A DNA stretch of 64,000 nucleotides from Sisyra terminalis (Eukaryota; Arthropoda; Insecta; Neuroptera; Sisyridae): contig OY292280.1 of assembly GCA_958496175.1 (NCBI GenBank), positions 868,001 to 932,000 on the forward strand, read 5' to 3'. Made by a program: the position numbers and the translations under genes. The notes under the pieces were generated by a model that was not told the origin of the DNA, searched no databases, and was given only the letters and a program-made list of their open reading frames with translations. Positions 30,106 to 41,114 of the stretch are shown one piece after another. How positions within the stretch are numbered: the stretch's first letter is position 1; each line of letters opens with the position of its first letter.

Positions 30106-33100
30106 TTGTTTGTTCTTTGTTAATGTATAAAAAAATGCTCAAGTTTGCAAAATTAAAACCCCAAAGTTAGTTCCCGGTTTATAAATACGGTCTTTTTTAC
30201 TTGGAGTTGATGTCTAAGATGTCTTTAGATTGTCTAAGATGTCTTGATGTCTTTAGAACATCAATTTGAGTTTTTGATTTTCATTAGTCATTAATTTACC
30301 TCCTTAGATAACCATTAGAAGTGTATGTGCAATTCTATATATCTTTTAGGTAGGTATTAATGATCAGATAATAACCCCTGAAAAAAAAATAACCGTTTGT
30401 AATAATCATTACTGGAAATTTCTCGTTGATTCCCATAAATTTGATAAAAATGACAAATCAGGAATTATTTAATTTCATTAACAATGCTGAACCCACGTCC
30501 CGTCATCTACCAGGGAACGACGGAACAAAGGATCTGTGATCTTTAAATCACTTGTCCTTTGTAATAACGCTACTTTTAAATTAAAGAAATATTCTCTAGA
30601 AATATCCTACAGGAAAAATCCTATAGGTGTCCTTAAATTTCATATTTAAACGATGGAACATAATAGTGTGCTTATTTTCATGCAAGTCATTTATTTATAT
30701 TTTTGGTTTTTATTTAAAAATACAATAATTCAAAGTCAAACAAGCGTAGATCTTACACGATCAAATGAAGATCTATAGAAATATATCGATTCCAAAGGAA
30801 AAAGACCGTATCTATTAAAAAATGAAGGGTAATAACTTTAGGTTTCTTTTTCTTCAAAATTATTTATTTTTCTTATCAAAACTAAAAAAGAACAAGCGAA
30901 AACTGTTGACGAACAAAAGAATGAGCAAAATAAAAATTTGAAAAACAAATTACGAGGGGTTTAAGTACTTTAGGGAGCTCTTTCAGACATTGGACCAAAT
31001 ATCTTTATGCGTACTTATAAGGATAAATATATATGACGGAGATGACCCTCGAAGACTTGGCTGGTTTACAATATTTGTCATCGACTTTTATTGCACTTTT
31101 TATTATATGCTTCACGCCTAAATATTAGAACTTTGCAAAACTTTGAAATTGTCGTTTATTACTCTACCTAATTGTGTTTGAGTTTTATGATGGCAAGATT
31201 TGGGTTCAAAGTAGCCTCTGGTCTCTTAAAATGTGGCCACGATCTGTAATGGTATTGGTCAAAAAGTGTTTTTTGGGTGATCTGATTGGTTAATTTAAGA
31301 AAATGTATTTGGCTTATGAATCGAGAAGAGAAGTCCTATACAGTGTGATGTACGGACGGGAACAGTTCTGTTTGAACCTTAAAAGAGAAAAGTAATTTTT
31401 GAGACCCGACCGTGGATGTATTGTTGAACTTTAATCGTCATCGTCTTGAAAGAAAAGGGACCATGGATATAATAGGAAAAGGTGTTGATACCCGAATGAT
31501 TCCTGACAAATATTCTTCGACATATATATCATTATATGTATATTGGTAATCAATAATGATTAGATAGATATGCAATATGGATTTCAATCTCAGAATCATT
31601 CAAAATCTTTTATTTGTGGTTTGTGAACTAGCGATCTACTTTAAAGTCTCTTAAAAGTTAATATATATTCGTAAAAGTTTCGTCTTCATGAAGTGTAAAT
31701 TTCAACGTTATTTAAAACATAGTTCTGTGTATTTCATTTTCACAATTAGATATTAGATATGTGTATCTTTTAAAAAAATTAGTGCTGCAACTTCATGGCA
31801 ATCAATAAAGTGTCGAATTTAATCAATTAAATGGATTAATGTTAATCAATCATGAGTTCATCTAGGAAAAATTGGAAATGAGTTATCTAGAGATCGATCC
31901 AGGACATTTTAAGAAGTTGCAGTGGCGAATAAAATTGTCAGTAGAATTCCAAATCGATTAATTGGTGACCAAGAAAAAGCCGAAACTGTAGACATTACAT
32001 TTGGATGGGGCAAATTTTTATCGAGAAAATCAACTAAATTTGATGATTGTAGAAATAAAAGGTATTGAATGATCAAATGGAAACAATGCTAGGCAATTCT
32101 GGAGTCATCTTTCATTCTAAGATGTTTCTGACCATTGAGGATACCTATATGAATCTATAACTAAATACGAAAGGGTAAATTTCATTTTTATTAAATTGGT
32201 GCAAAATCAACGGGAAAATCCATGGTGCTTAGTAAAATTCTACATTTTCCAAAATTTGAGAAAAAGGATTGAAAGAAACAAAGGACAAAATGAAAAAAAA
32301 CAATGTTTTGTTGGAATGATTTATTCCAGGAATTTATTAAGTTCGAGTCCCTTTGATATATTTAAAAAATATTTCTTTAATTTTAATTTTTTCAAATTAT
32401 TTATTAGAGCCCTTTTACATTAATTGCGGTCGAACAGTAGTTGTTTTAAGTCATGAAATAATTTTTTTTATGAATTATTTTAAAATTTTAAAATTAATTT
32501 TAAAATTTTATCTAATAAAATTGCAGTGAATTACGCACGAACGCAAGGAGAGCACTTGAAGCGACCAATGCAGTACCAATTGGCCAGGCATCGAACGGTG
32601 CAAATGCGTATCCAGCATTTAGTATGCCTCGCGATCTCAAAGGTTGAATTTCGGTCCGGAAAAATTCTCCCAATTTCGGTATAAAGTAGTTGTAAAGTGG
32701 TGAAAAGTGTTTAAAGTGATAGTGGAATGTGTTTAGCATCGATTCATCACTATCCACATATTCAGGTTAGTGGAAATTTTCTTAAATTTTCATTTTGAAA
32801 TCATTTCCAAAATTTTCCAAAAATTGTCGCCATCTTGGGTAGTGCATTTGACAGTGATGTGGGAGGGAGCCACTATAATGAAATTTGCAATGCATCGAGA
32901 TGATATGACCGATATGACATTGCTAAATCATTGAAAGTCAAAGATTGAAATTTCCAAAAAATCAATAAAATTTCAAAAAAAACTACTGAAAATCAATGCA
33001 ACGTTAATTTCCAAAACTTAAACACATTTTTTTTTAATTTTCCATTAGTTCCACTTGGTAAAAATCTTTGCAAAAAAAATCGTCATTATCAAATGCATTA

Positions 33101-33717
33101 CATTTTCCGAAAAAAGAAATCCATTTCTATTTTATTTAACATGAAACGAAATGAAATGTATAGATTGTCAATTTTCAATTGATCTATGATGAATCACATT
33201 AACATTTTTTCTCATTGTTCAAAAAAGTAATCTTTTACTTTTCGATTCTCATCCCCAAAGTTGGGAAATTGTACATTCTATACATTGGGGATTTCAATGC
33301 TACGTAAGGAAAGATACCCATTATCCCAAGCTCAAACCATTGACTTCTATCATTTCAAGCGATATGACGTACTTGCAGCTAAAATTGTAGACGGCACAAG
33401 TTTTTAAAATGTTTAAGTATAGGCAACTCTCGTGACGTACGTGCATTGAAATCACCTACCCACTCGTGACATTGAAAGTTTATATTAATTTCAAAATATG
33501 ACAATAGCAAAGTTTAACAGTATTTTCAAAATAAAACTAATATTCAAAATTGTTATTTCACTTTTCAATGCATAATCCAATAAGCGACAAACAAAAAATA
33601 GCTGTACAAAAATCAATAAAACTCCTGTAAAGCAATAAATTAAAACTGATGATTTTTTTGCAGGATCCAATTTTGGTGGTTGATGTACAGCAAACCATGG
33701 AACGGAGGAGTTGAGAT

Positions 33718-34617
33718 GCAGACGAGGACTTCAATCAAAGTTAAGTCCGTAGATTTTTTTTACCTAATCCCACTTGATTCCTTTTCAGCTAGGGGGTTTG
33801 GGCTCTTTAGTGGAACCACTTTAGGTCACTTTCCGTTGTTTTTTTCCGCGCGCGGTTAATTAAAGTAGTTTTTGTAAATAAAATGCACTTTCGGGTTCTT
33901 TAAAGAAACATTTAATAAAAATAAGTGTTAACTTCAAGTGATTTTCCGTACAAATAAAGTGCATTTTTGTTCGCGATTCGTTAGGTATTGGATTCCAGGA
34001 CATCAATTGATGTTGGGTACGAGTTCGAATCCTGGTTGCAACGATTAGCTTAGTAGCGTTAAGTAGCTGGTGGCCAAAGTGGTTTCAATGTAACAGGCAG
34101 GTAAATGGGGATGTCCCTTGTAGCAGGGATTGCCAAAATGTTGTTACTCTCTATTGTAGCATAGAGATAGAGTCAAGCTCTTTTCTTACTAATTATTTTT
34201 TTCTTCCCTCGTCTTTAAATAATTTTCTTAATTGACAAACTGTATAAAAATATATTAGTGAGTGCGCTTCCGTCACACAATCTGGATTACGCGTTTCGGG
34301 CTAAGTGAGTAGTGTTGTGAAAGTGTTATTCCCTTCAGGAATTAGTGTTAAAGTGAGTTGTTAGTGCCATTCGGATTTGGATTCATCGTGGAAGTGGCTT
34401 CGAAAAGGAGAATTTCCTCTTGAATCCATCATTACCATACATTATTGTCCTGAAGCATATCCAGGAAAATGTAATGGATCAAAAGTAAAAATTTGGTATA
34501 AAAATGGTAAGAAACACTATTTTTAAACGATTCGAACAGTGTACCAAATAATATTAATACCTTTTTTTTTCCAGATTCCAGATTAAAAGGTGCATTCGTG
34601 GCATTATCATTCTATGG
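33718..34617 (+). repeat. 0.9-kb repeat unit, copy B (right arm)
   Basis: Mirror of 23888-24787. In gene orientation the order is: CG-rich block near 33846, CATCAATTGATG palindrome and B-box-like GAGTTCGAATCC near 34020, a TATA-like TATAAAAATATATT near 34243, then the first coding exon. The layout looks like a promoter region plus first exon copied as a unit. Confidence 0.85.
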
Positions 34618-34708
34618 AAATATGGAAGAAAGTTGGATGATAGAGTTGGATATCATGATCATCTTCAAGAACTTCTATGTGAACCTACCATGTCCCAGTG
34701 AAACTTTG
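34363..34708 (+). CDS. Unknown gene, two spliced exons of a partial protein
   Basis: Exon one runs from a possible acceptor near 34364 to 34506; its end (WYKN, then G|GTAAGA) joins in phase 1 to an exon at 34575-34708 preceded by TTTTTCCAG and followed by GTAAGA. The join reads SSWKWLRKGEFPLESI, YCPEAYPGKCNGS, KVKIWYKNDSRLKGAF and FYVNLPCPSETL. Intact phase, strong splice sites and conserved codon pattern between copies suggest a real protein, with four cysteines (two in CPEAYPGKC). No start codon found, so an upstream exon is missing or unrecognised. I do not recognise the family. A degenerate second copy follows at 36545-36860. Confidence 0.45.
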
Positions 34709-35362
34709 GTAAGATACAATACTTATGAATGATTTGAATGGAAAATTAAAATGTTTCTTCAGTTTCAGGAGAAGATCCAATAATTTTAATGTTTTAGGAG
34801 GTAATGGAAGATAATTGGTAACAAAGAGTTGTTATTGTTATTGATGGAAGAAAATGTCTCAAAATTATTAATATTCATTGAATCACAGAAATACCCCCGA
34901 AGAATACACAGAGGAACCCAAAATTCTGGTGGTATAAAATTCCATTTTCCATCCAGAAAAAAAAGTACTAAAAATATTTCAGTTTAACTTTTCTTCCCTA
35001 CTAGCAAATGGATATGTTTGAAAAACAGGCAAGGTAAACAGTAAACGGTTGTATCTACTATTTTTTTTAGATTGCTTTAACAAATCGCCGTTCAAATAAA
35101 AATGAGATATTTGAGAATATTAAATTGCACCATTTAAAATAATTGATAATACAAGTTGAGGACATTCTGGAACGAAAGTTTAAGTTTGTGAAGATCAAGG
35201 ATATCTACTATTCACCAATAGTGTCAACGTCTTAATAGACATTAAAGTAATTTAAGCCGTTCTTCCCAAATCTAAGAAACTTTGACGAGTGCAATGGAAT
35301 CATTTTGCATAAAGATTGAAATTAAGGATTAATTGATTCTGAAAAATCCAGTTTCGGGAATT

Positions 35363-35506
35363 ATGGAAGATTTGGAGGGATTCTATATATTGGCTCTACT
35401 GAATGGACGTCGCTGGGAGGATAAGTGTCATAAGCGGCAGTTGGTGTATTTCGAGGATATTTGCGGTAGATGGGGTTTTATCCTCCTCGTAAGTATCTCT
35501 ATTTAA
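35363..35506 (+). CDS. Small unknown open reading frame, 47 codons (right arm copy)
   Basis: Starts MEDLEGFYILALLNG, continues RRWEDKCHKRQLVYFEDICG and ends at TAA. A good donor, CTC|GTAAGT, near 35490 suggests it may be an exon. It lies downstream of the two-exon gene fragment in the same orientation and may belong to it. No homologue recognised. Confidence 0.3.
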   Translation: MEDLEGFYILALLNGRRWEDKCHKRQLVYFEDICGRWGFILLVSISI

Positions 35507-35898
35507 GTTAAAGTATAGTGTATCTTTCTATTCTTATCCTTCTTTTTTCTTTTCTAGTTAAAAAGAAAAGGAGTTCATTGTAGTGAATCGTTTCGACTTC
35601 CGCCGTAAAAAATTCCGTTTCGTTACGCGCGCGTTTTAACTTTGTATTCTACGTGGAATACATTATCCGGAATCCGCGAATTTTAACAAATCAACGCTTT
35701 TAAGTTATAAAGCGTAAACTTTAAATTGTTATTCGAAAGTTCCGCGAAAGTTTCGGGAGTGTTACACGAAAGTTCGTGTCGCGTCGCGATCGGTTCTAAA
35801 AGTGCTTTTGAGAACTTTAGTGATCTTCTATTCCTGGAATTATAGAACTGGAGATGGAAGCTGTGCCTTGGAGTAGCTGTTCCTGGAAGGTGTTGGTA

Positions 35899-36808
35899 GC
35901 AGACGAGGACTTCAATCAAAGTTAAGTCCGTAGATTTTTTTTACCTAATCCCACTTGATTCCTTTTCAGCTAGGGGGTTTGGGCTCTTTAGTGGAACCAC
36001 TTTAGGTCACTTTCCGTTGTTTTTTTTTTCCGCGCGCGGTTAATTAAAGTAGTTTTTGTAAATAAAATGCACTTTCGGGTTCTTTAAAGAAACATTTAAT
36101 AAATATAAGTGTTAACTTCAAGTGATTTTCCGTACAAATAAAGTGCATTTTTGTTCGCGATTCGTTAGGTTTTGGATTCCAGGACATCAATTGATGTTGG
36201 GTACGAGTTCGAATCCTGGTTGCAACGATTAGCTTAGTAGCGTTAAGTAGCTGGTGGCCAAAGTGGTTTCAATGTTACAGGCAGGTAAATGGGGATGTCC
36301 CTTGTAGCAGGGATTGCCAAAATGTTGTTACTCTCTATTGTAGCATAGAGATAGAGTCAAGCTTTTTTCTTACTAATTATTTTTTTCTTCCTTCGTCTTT
36401 AAATAATTATTTGAATACACAAAGTGTATAAAAATATATTAGTGAGTGCGCTTCCGTCACACATTCTGGATTACGCGTTTCGGGCTAAGTGATTAGTGTT
36501 GTGAAAGTGTTATTCCCTTCAGGAATTAGTGTTAAAGTGTTTAAGTGAGTTATTAGTGCTATTCGGATTTGGATTCGTCGTGGAATTGGCTTCGAAAAGG
36601 AGAATTTCCTCTTGAATCCATCATTACCATACATTATTGTCCTGAAGCATATCCAGGAAAATGTAATGGATCAGAAGTAAAAATTTGGTATAAAAATGGT
36701 AAGAAACACTATTTTAAAACGATTCGAACAGTGTACCAAATAGGAGTAATACTTTTTTGTCTCCAGATTCCAGATTAGTAGGTGCATTCGTGGCATTATC
36801 ATTCTATG
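35899..36808 (+). repeat. 0.9-kb repeat unit, copy A (right arm)
   Basis: Mirror of 21697-22606 and direct repeat of 33718-34617. Just before it, at 35600-35790, is a short region unusually rich in CG (several GCGCGC and CGAAAGTT motifs) for this AT-rich DNA. Confidence 0.85.
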
Positions 36809-36860
36809 TAAACATGAAGGACAGTTGGAGAAAACAGTTGGCAAAAAATGTGAAATAATC
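36545..36860 (+). pseudogene. Degenerate second copy of the unknown spliced gene
   Basis: Repeats the first exon (SSWNWLRKGEFPLESI..EVKIWYKN), keeps the donor and acceptor, and then reads DSRLVGAFVALSFYVNMKDSW before stopping early at TGA after AKNVK. The intact copy at 34363-34708 runs on through a further donor. Early stop and lost downstream similarity suggest decay. Mirrored at 21645-21960. Confidence 0.5.
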
Positions 36861-37039
36861 CGAAAAAGTAGGTTTACATGTTTAATTATTATTATTATTA
36901 TTATTATTATGAATTTGATTAAAAGTATGATCATCCTTTCCATGATAGTTGGTACTTTAGTCACTTAGTTATAAGGCATGTTTTTTAGCTTTGTAGCAAT
37001 TTAGCTTTAGTTTTTAAGGGTTGAACTTTCTTTACGCTT

Positions 37040-37375
37040 ATGACACTAGGGAATTGTATAGTGCGCTTCACGCCGATTGGAATAACTGTATCACATAAGC
37101 CAAAAGATTGTAGAAATTGCAACGTTGCATTAGTGGTGGGTGGTTATTTTTTAAGGAATGTGAGTTGTGAATGGAATATCTACGTAAACTGTTTTGACTA
37201 TCCACTGATTAAAATAACAAACAATGAATTTATGTTTTTTTTTCAAAATTTTCTGTCTTTTGTGGTCTTAACCGTTTACGTAGGTATTCGTGGATTAGGC
37301 CTTCAAGGGGACACCACATTAAAAAAAACGCGCCTAGTACTCTACCGCAAGGGTGGTGAGGAAAAGAGTACATAG
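37040..37375 (+). CDS. Unknown 111-codon open reading frame (right arm copy)
   Basis: Same frame as 21130-21465. It lies just downstream of the degenerate gene copy, in the same orientation. Cysteine-containing N-terminal half, hydrophobic segment, basic end (RKGGEEKST). No known family. Confidence 0.25.
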   Translation: MTLGNCIVRFTPIGITVSHKPKDCRNCNVALVVGGYFLRNVSCEWNIYVNCFDYPLIKITNNEFMFFFQNFLSFVVLTVYVGIRGLGLQGDTTLKKTRLVLYRKGGEEKST

Positions 37376-38480
37376 ATACCAACATTAAATTTTCATGAAC
37401 ACTGATTTTTGACCCATTATCACATCATCATCTTCCAGAATATATAGCAGAATTGATGATATCATTAGTAAACCTTCGATAGAAATATTATTTAAGTGTT
37501 GGTGTAAATGTTTAGTAATTTTCTTTTTTCGTTCAAGTTAGTATCAAGAAAATGATAATTTCCATCTAAAAATCCATAATCATATCATCGTCCCGAAGAG
37601 TTTGTTGGAGAATTGATAGGATCGGAAATAAAACGTTGGTTAGCGACACTATCATAGTAATTCCTATGATACAATCAATATTAATAAGGATGTTTTTGTC
37701 CAGTATTCATAAAAACCCTTAAATTTTTAAACGGAAAACTTGTAGTGATTAAAAAATAATGATTATTGCCATTGCCGGAAAGCAATTCCTGTAGAAGTAA
37801 GTTTAAATTTATTAGAGCACCATAGAATCAGAATAGAGTGTTATTAGTCAATCGATAGAAGTCTCCTTCTGTGTAAATGATTTTCGTCACCAAAAGCAAT
37901 ATTCCGGTGCAAAGTTTCGTTTAAATTTATGAAAAATTCTTTCGCATTTGTTTGTGTTGGAAGCTATATAGCATGAACCAAGGATAACTTGCGGTGTCGA
38001 TTTTTAAATGATATCTTATCCAATCTTTTCCTGCTTATTAGTTACGTATCCATGAAAAAGTGATCTTAAAATTATTGATAATTATCATATATTAAACCAA
38101 TCATCGACATTCTTTGGTAGATAAGCCAAGAAATATTCTTTGATATAATTTTAGATGACATTGTTTTGATATTCGGAATATATTGTTATATTATCGTTCT
38201 ATACATTGCTACGAACCCGAAACTGTCTTTGGTTTGGAAATCATCCCTTAATCCACTTTTTTTCGGTAAAATTTGCCCAGCATGTACGGATAGATTTATA
38301 CTTTCGATTGGCATCTCTGCATCTGAAGTTTGTTCAATTTCTACCAGTTTCCATGTACTCAATTTCATCATTTTTGTGTGAAATATCAACAGCAGTAAGT
38401 TCTTAAGTCAATGTTTTAGTTTTCGCTTTTTTCAAACAATTCTTATTTGTTAACAATTCGTATTGTTTAGTATTTTCAAT

Positions 38481-38640
38481 TAAGACAACGCTACAATGTG
38501 TTTCGAATTTTGTTGGAAACTATAAGTACATCCTCCTGACTCACAGGTGGCACTAACAACTTAAGGTGGTTAAGTGACATTACATGTCAAGAGTTCACAC
38601 GTTCTAGCATAGATAGGGATATGGTAGATGTCAATTTAAC
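38481..38640 (+). repeat. Dispersed repeat family R, copy in right arm
   Basis: Contains TTTCGAATTTTGTTGGAAAC and GGTGGCACTAACAACTTAAG in the same order as copies at 15195 and 40929. Confidence 0.55.
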
Positions 38641-39869
38641 TAGAAATTATAAAAAACACTTACTCCTTCAGGATGCGAGCCTGGGACCTGGGACTGCGGT
38701 GATCTTAGCAATGCAGCTACCACATGATATATGTAAATGACGTTAGAACTCATATATAAACAATTCTTATGAGATTTGTAGAAAATTGAAATTTTTTTCG
38801 ATCGAAATAATTAGAATTTCCTGACCATATTCGAACCATAGCTGCTTTATGTTGAGATCGGGAAAGTTGTTGAAAAATGTGACAATATTTGAAGGTCCTT
38901 GGTCCTTTTTTTCGAAAAAACAAATTTGTATTTCAAAAGAACTCCTTCAGAAAATAAAATTTTAATACAAAAAAAAAACAATAAGGACATCAAAAAGTTA
39001 AGATATTTTTCGATATTGTCCTTATCGTATTATTCGGTAAGATATCGAATAAGATTGAACTTATCCTACTTACCTAATTAATTATCTATTCTAACTCTGA
39101 AATATAAAATTCAAGAGGATGGGTGGGGTAAATCGGATTGAAACAATGTATTCAATTAAAATACATTTATTATTGTTAAATATCATATCAGTTTATAATA
39201 TGTTACAATATTAGTTTTTCCATTATTACAAAAGTTTATATAATTTATGTAAAAGTATCAATTATTATAATCATATAGAAATATTAAGTTAGTTAAAAGA
39301 TTTTGTATTTTCTGATATTCTAATTATTTATCACTTAAACCACTAAATCACTTAACATTCACTGAATTTTTGAAACACAATTTACAGCACAGATTGTTGT
39401 AGTAAATCCATTAGTGATCTTCTTGGTAGATATCAATTGTGGAAATGATATCCCACAGGAACTTGATTGATGATTTTCCAACGATCCGCATTTATTCCTC
39501 AAACGTCCAATTGGAAATGATGAACATCTCAACTCCAATGAATAATTCTCCGTTCTCATCGGTCAGTTTCTTCTGGAACGAAAAAATCAATAAGAACAAT
39601 ATTTGGAGGTCTCTAAAGTACAGCGACTTACCAATCATTTATCTCCCAAAAAGATGATACATTCTTCAGCGCAAAAACAATGTCTTGGTCTTTAGTTTCT
39701 TGGTAATTTGAATCTGTAAAAATATATTTTATTATTATTTAAACAAATTATACTTTTTAGCTACATTAACTTGAATACTGGGGAACATATGGCGCAGCCC
39801 ATTTACATAATGAAACAATGGCTGCTAAACTTCTGCATTTATTATCAAAAACGGATAATTGCAAGATTG

Positions 39870-40700
39870 CTTGTCCTAATAAGTGTTATTTTTTCAAAGT
39901 TTCAAAAAGGACAATTTTCAAACAAATAAAAAAGATATAAGAGATGGATTGTGTTCGCAGGAATAATGCTGCTCATTTAAGACTGAATCATTCTTAAGTT
40001 GCACTCCCAGTGGCCTTACATTGGCGGATGATTTGATTAGATTATTCTCTGTATGAATTCTTTTAAAATATATTTTAAAAATACATTTTTGTCACTCATT
40101 AGTTAGTTAATCGTTGGAAAATATCTATCTATAAAATGTTTATCCTGTGTGCAAAAGGACACCCACAATATCGTTTCAAAGTTTCAAAAAGGACAATTTT
40201 CGAGTGCATAAAAAGGATATAAGGGATGTTTTCTTTCGCCAAAATTGAGTTGACTATTATAGAATAAATCATCCTTAAGCATGATGCAAAAAATAATAAG
40301 CATTGGTTGACTAGATCTTTGGAAAATTAAAACTGGAAATTAAGGAGGTGAAAACGCTTGCACCAAATATGCCTAAGAACTGGTCATTTTTGAGGGGTGA
40401 CTTTTCCTTATGAGACCTTATTTTCTCCTCGGATTATAGAACAATCCCTTTACGTTAATGTGAAATTTTTGTTGTTCTGTGTGAAAAAAGACACCCGAAT
40501 TATTATTACAAAGATAGTTCTGTTTATCCCGTGATGTCAAGACTTGTGGATTGAGATATTCATTTGGTATTCACAATATATATGTTGCACTCACAGTAGC
40601 TTCCATTTAGAGATGATTTGTTTAGATGTTTCCTTACATAATTTCGTTTTAAATATACATTTTATTATTCTGTCATTAATAGTAAATCTTAGGAAAATAG
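39870..40700 (+). repeat. Diverged tandem duplications right of the palindrome
   Basis: TTCAAAGTTTCAAAAAGGAC with its ~60-nt context occurs near 39890 and again near 40175. TTGCACTC.CAGT and its ~110-nt context (ending in TTTAAAATATACATTTT and a CATTAGT/AATAGT stretch) occurs near 39995 and again near 40580. The units are old (about 70-80% alike) and carry no intact gene. Confidence 0.6.
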
Positions 40701-40928
40701 ATTTAAAATTTACAAAACGTACCTGGAACCTTATGCACACATTGAATGCATTCCCACAATTTCACAATAAATATCAGGGGGGTCTAACTGACTTTCAGTA
40801 TCCAAATCCTTTATGGCATCCACTGTTTATTCCAATTTCCGTGTTATTATTTTCGTTAACTTATTTTTTGACAATTCTGAGTGTTTCATAGGTTTCATAC
40901 GGCCCTCCCATGGTTTCATATGTTGTAT

Positions 40929-41114
40929 TAAAACAACACCGAAGTTGCGTTTCGAATATTGTTGGAAGCTATAATTTCAAGCTTCTGTCTTATAGGGGGC
41001 ACTGCTAACTTAAGTTGGCTCAGTTGGAAATACGTGCTAAGGTTCATCCGTCACTGCATAGAGAGCGTAACAAACTTAGAAGTTCTGGTTAAAATATTTG
41101 CTATTTTGAAATTC
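40929..41114 (+). repeat. Dispersed repeat family R, copy b
   Basis: Closest relative of copy a at 15195-15380; together they flank the palindrome in the same orientation. Contains GGGCACTGCTAACTTAAGTT and GGAAATACGTGCTAAGGTTC. Confidence 0.65.

Larger units (their letters stand above)
28254..30251. other. Unique spacer at the palindrome centre
   Basis: Not inverted-repeated. Holds a 0.28-kb foldback MITE (29459-29742) and a third partial piece of family E from about 29903 (AAACTCCCACAATTTAACCCC) to 30254. It also holds a ~30-bp tandem repeat and a frame at 29240-29527 that runs into the MITE and so is not a gene. Confidence 0.85.
27525..30980. mobile_element. Foldback element of family E forming the palindrome core
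   Basis: Both ends carry AGCTCCCTAAAGT in inverted orientation, followed inward by CTTAAACCCCTCG and, about 130 nt in, AAACCTAAAGTTATTACCC. The same ordered blocks, plus internal blocks (CAAGTGATTTAA.GATCACA, GTAGATGA.GGGAC, GGGAATCAACGAGAAAT), are found in the element in the msl-2 intron at 61199-62636. The non-inverted middle is 28254-30251. No transposase-like coding region is visible, so it is non-autonomous. Confidence 0.6.
30252..39620 (-). repeat. Right arm of the 20.7-kb giant palindrome
   Basis: Reverse complement of 18885-28253, 9,369 bp, identical wherever compared except in the outer ~180 bp. There, substitutions include changes that turn SLI into NLI and EIMN into EMMN in the frame crossing this edge. 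The boundary falls inside that frame: to the left of the palindrome it continues into WRSQKYKSIRTCC, to the right of it into WRSLKYSDLPIIY. Confidence 0.95.

Noticed and set aside
33718..36808. LTR retrotransposon with 0.9-kb LTRs
   Set aside because: No TG...CA ends, no primer-binding site or polypurine tract found, no gag/pol between the repeats, and coding similarity crosses the repeat edge.
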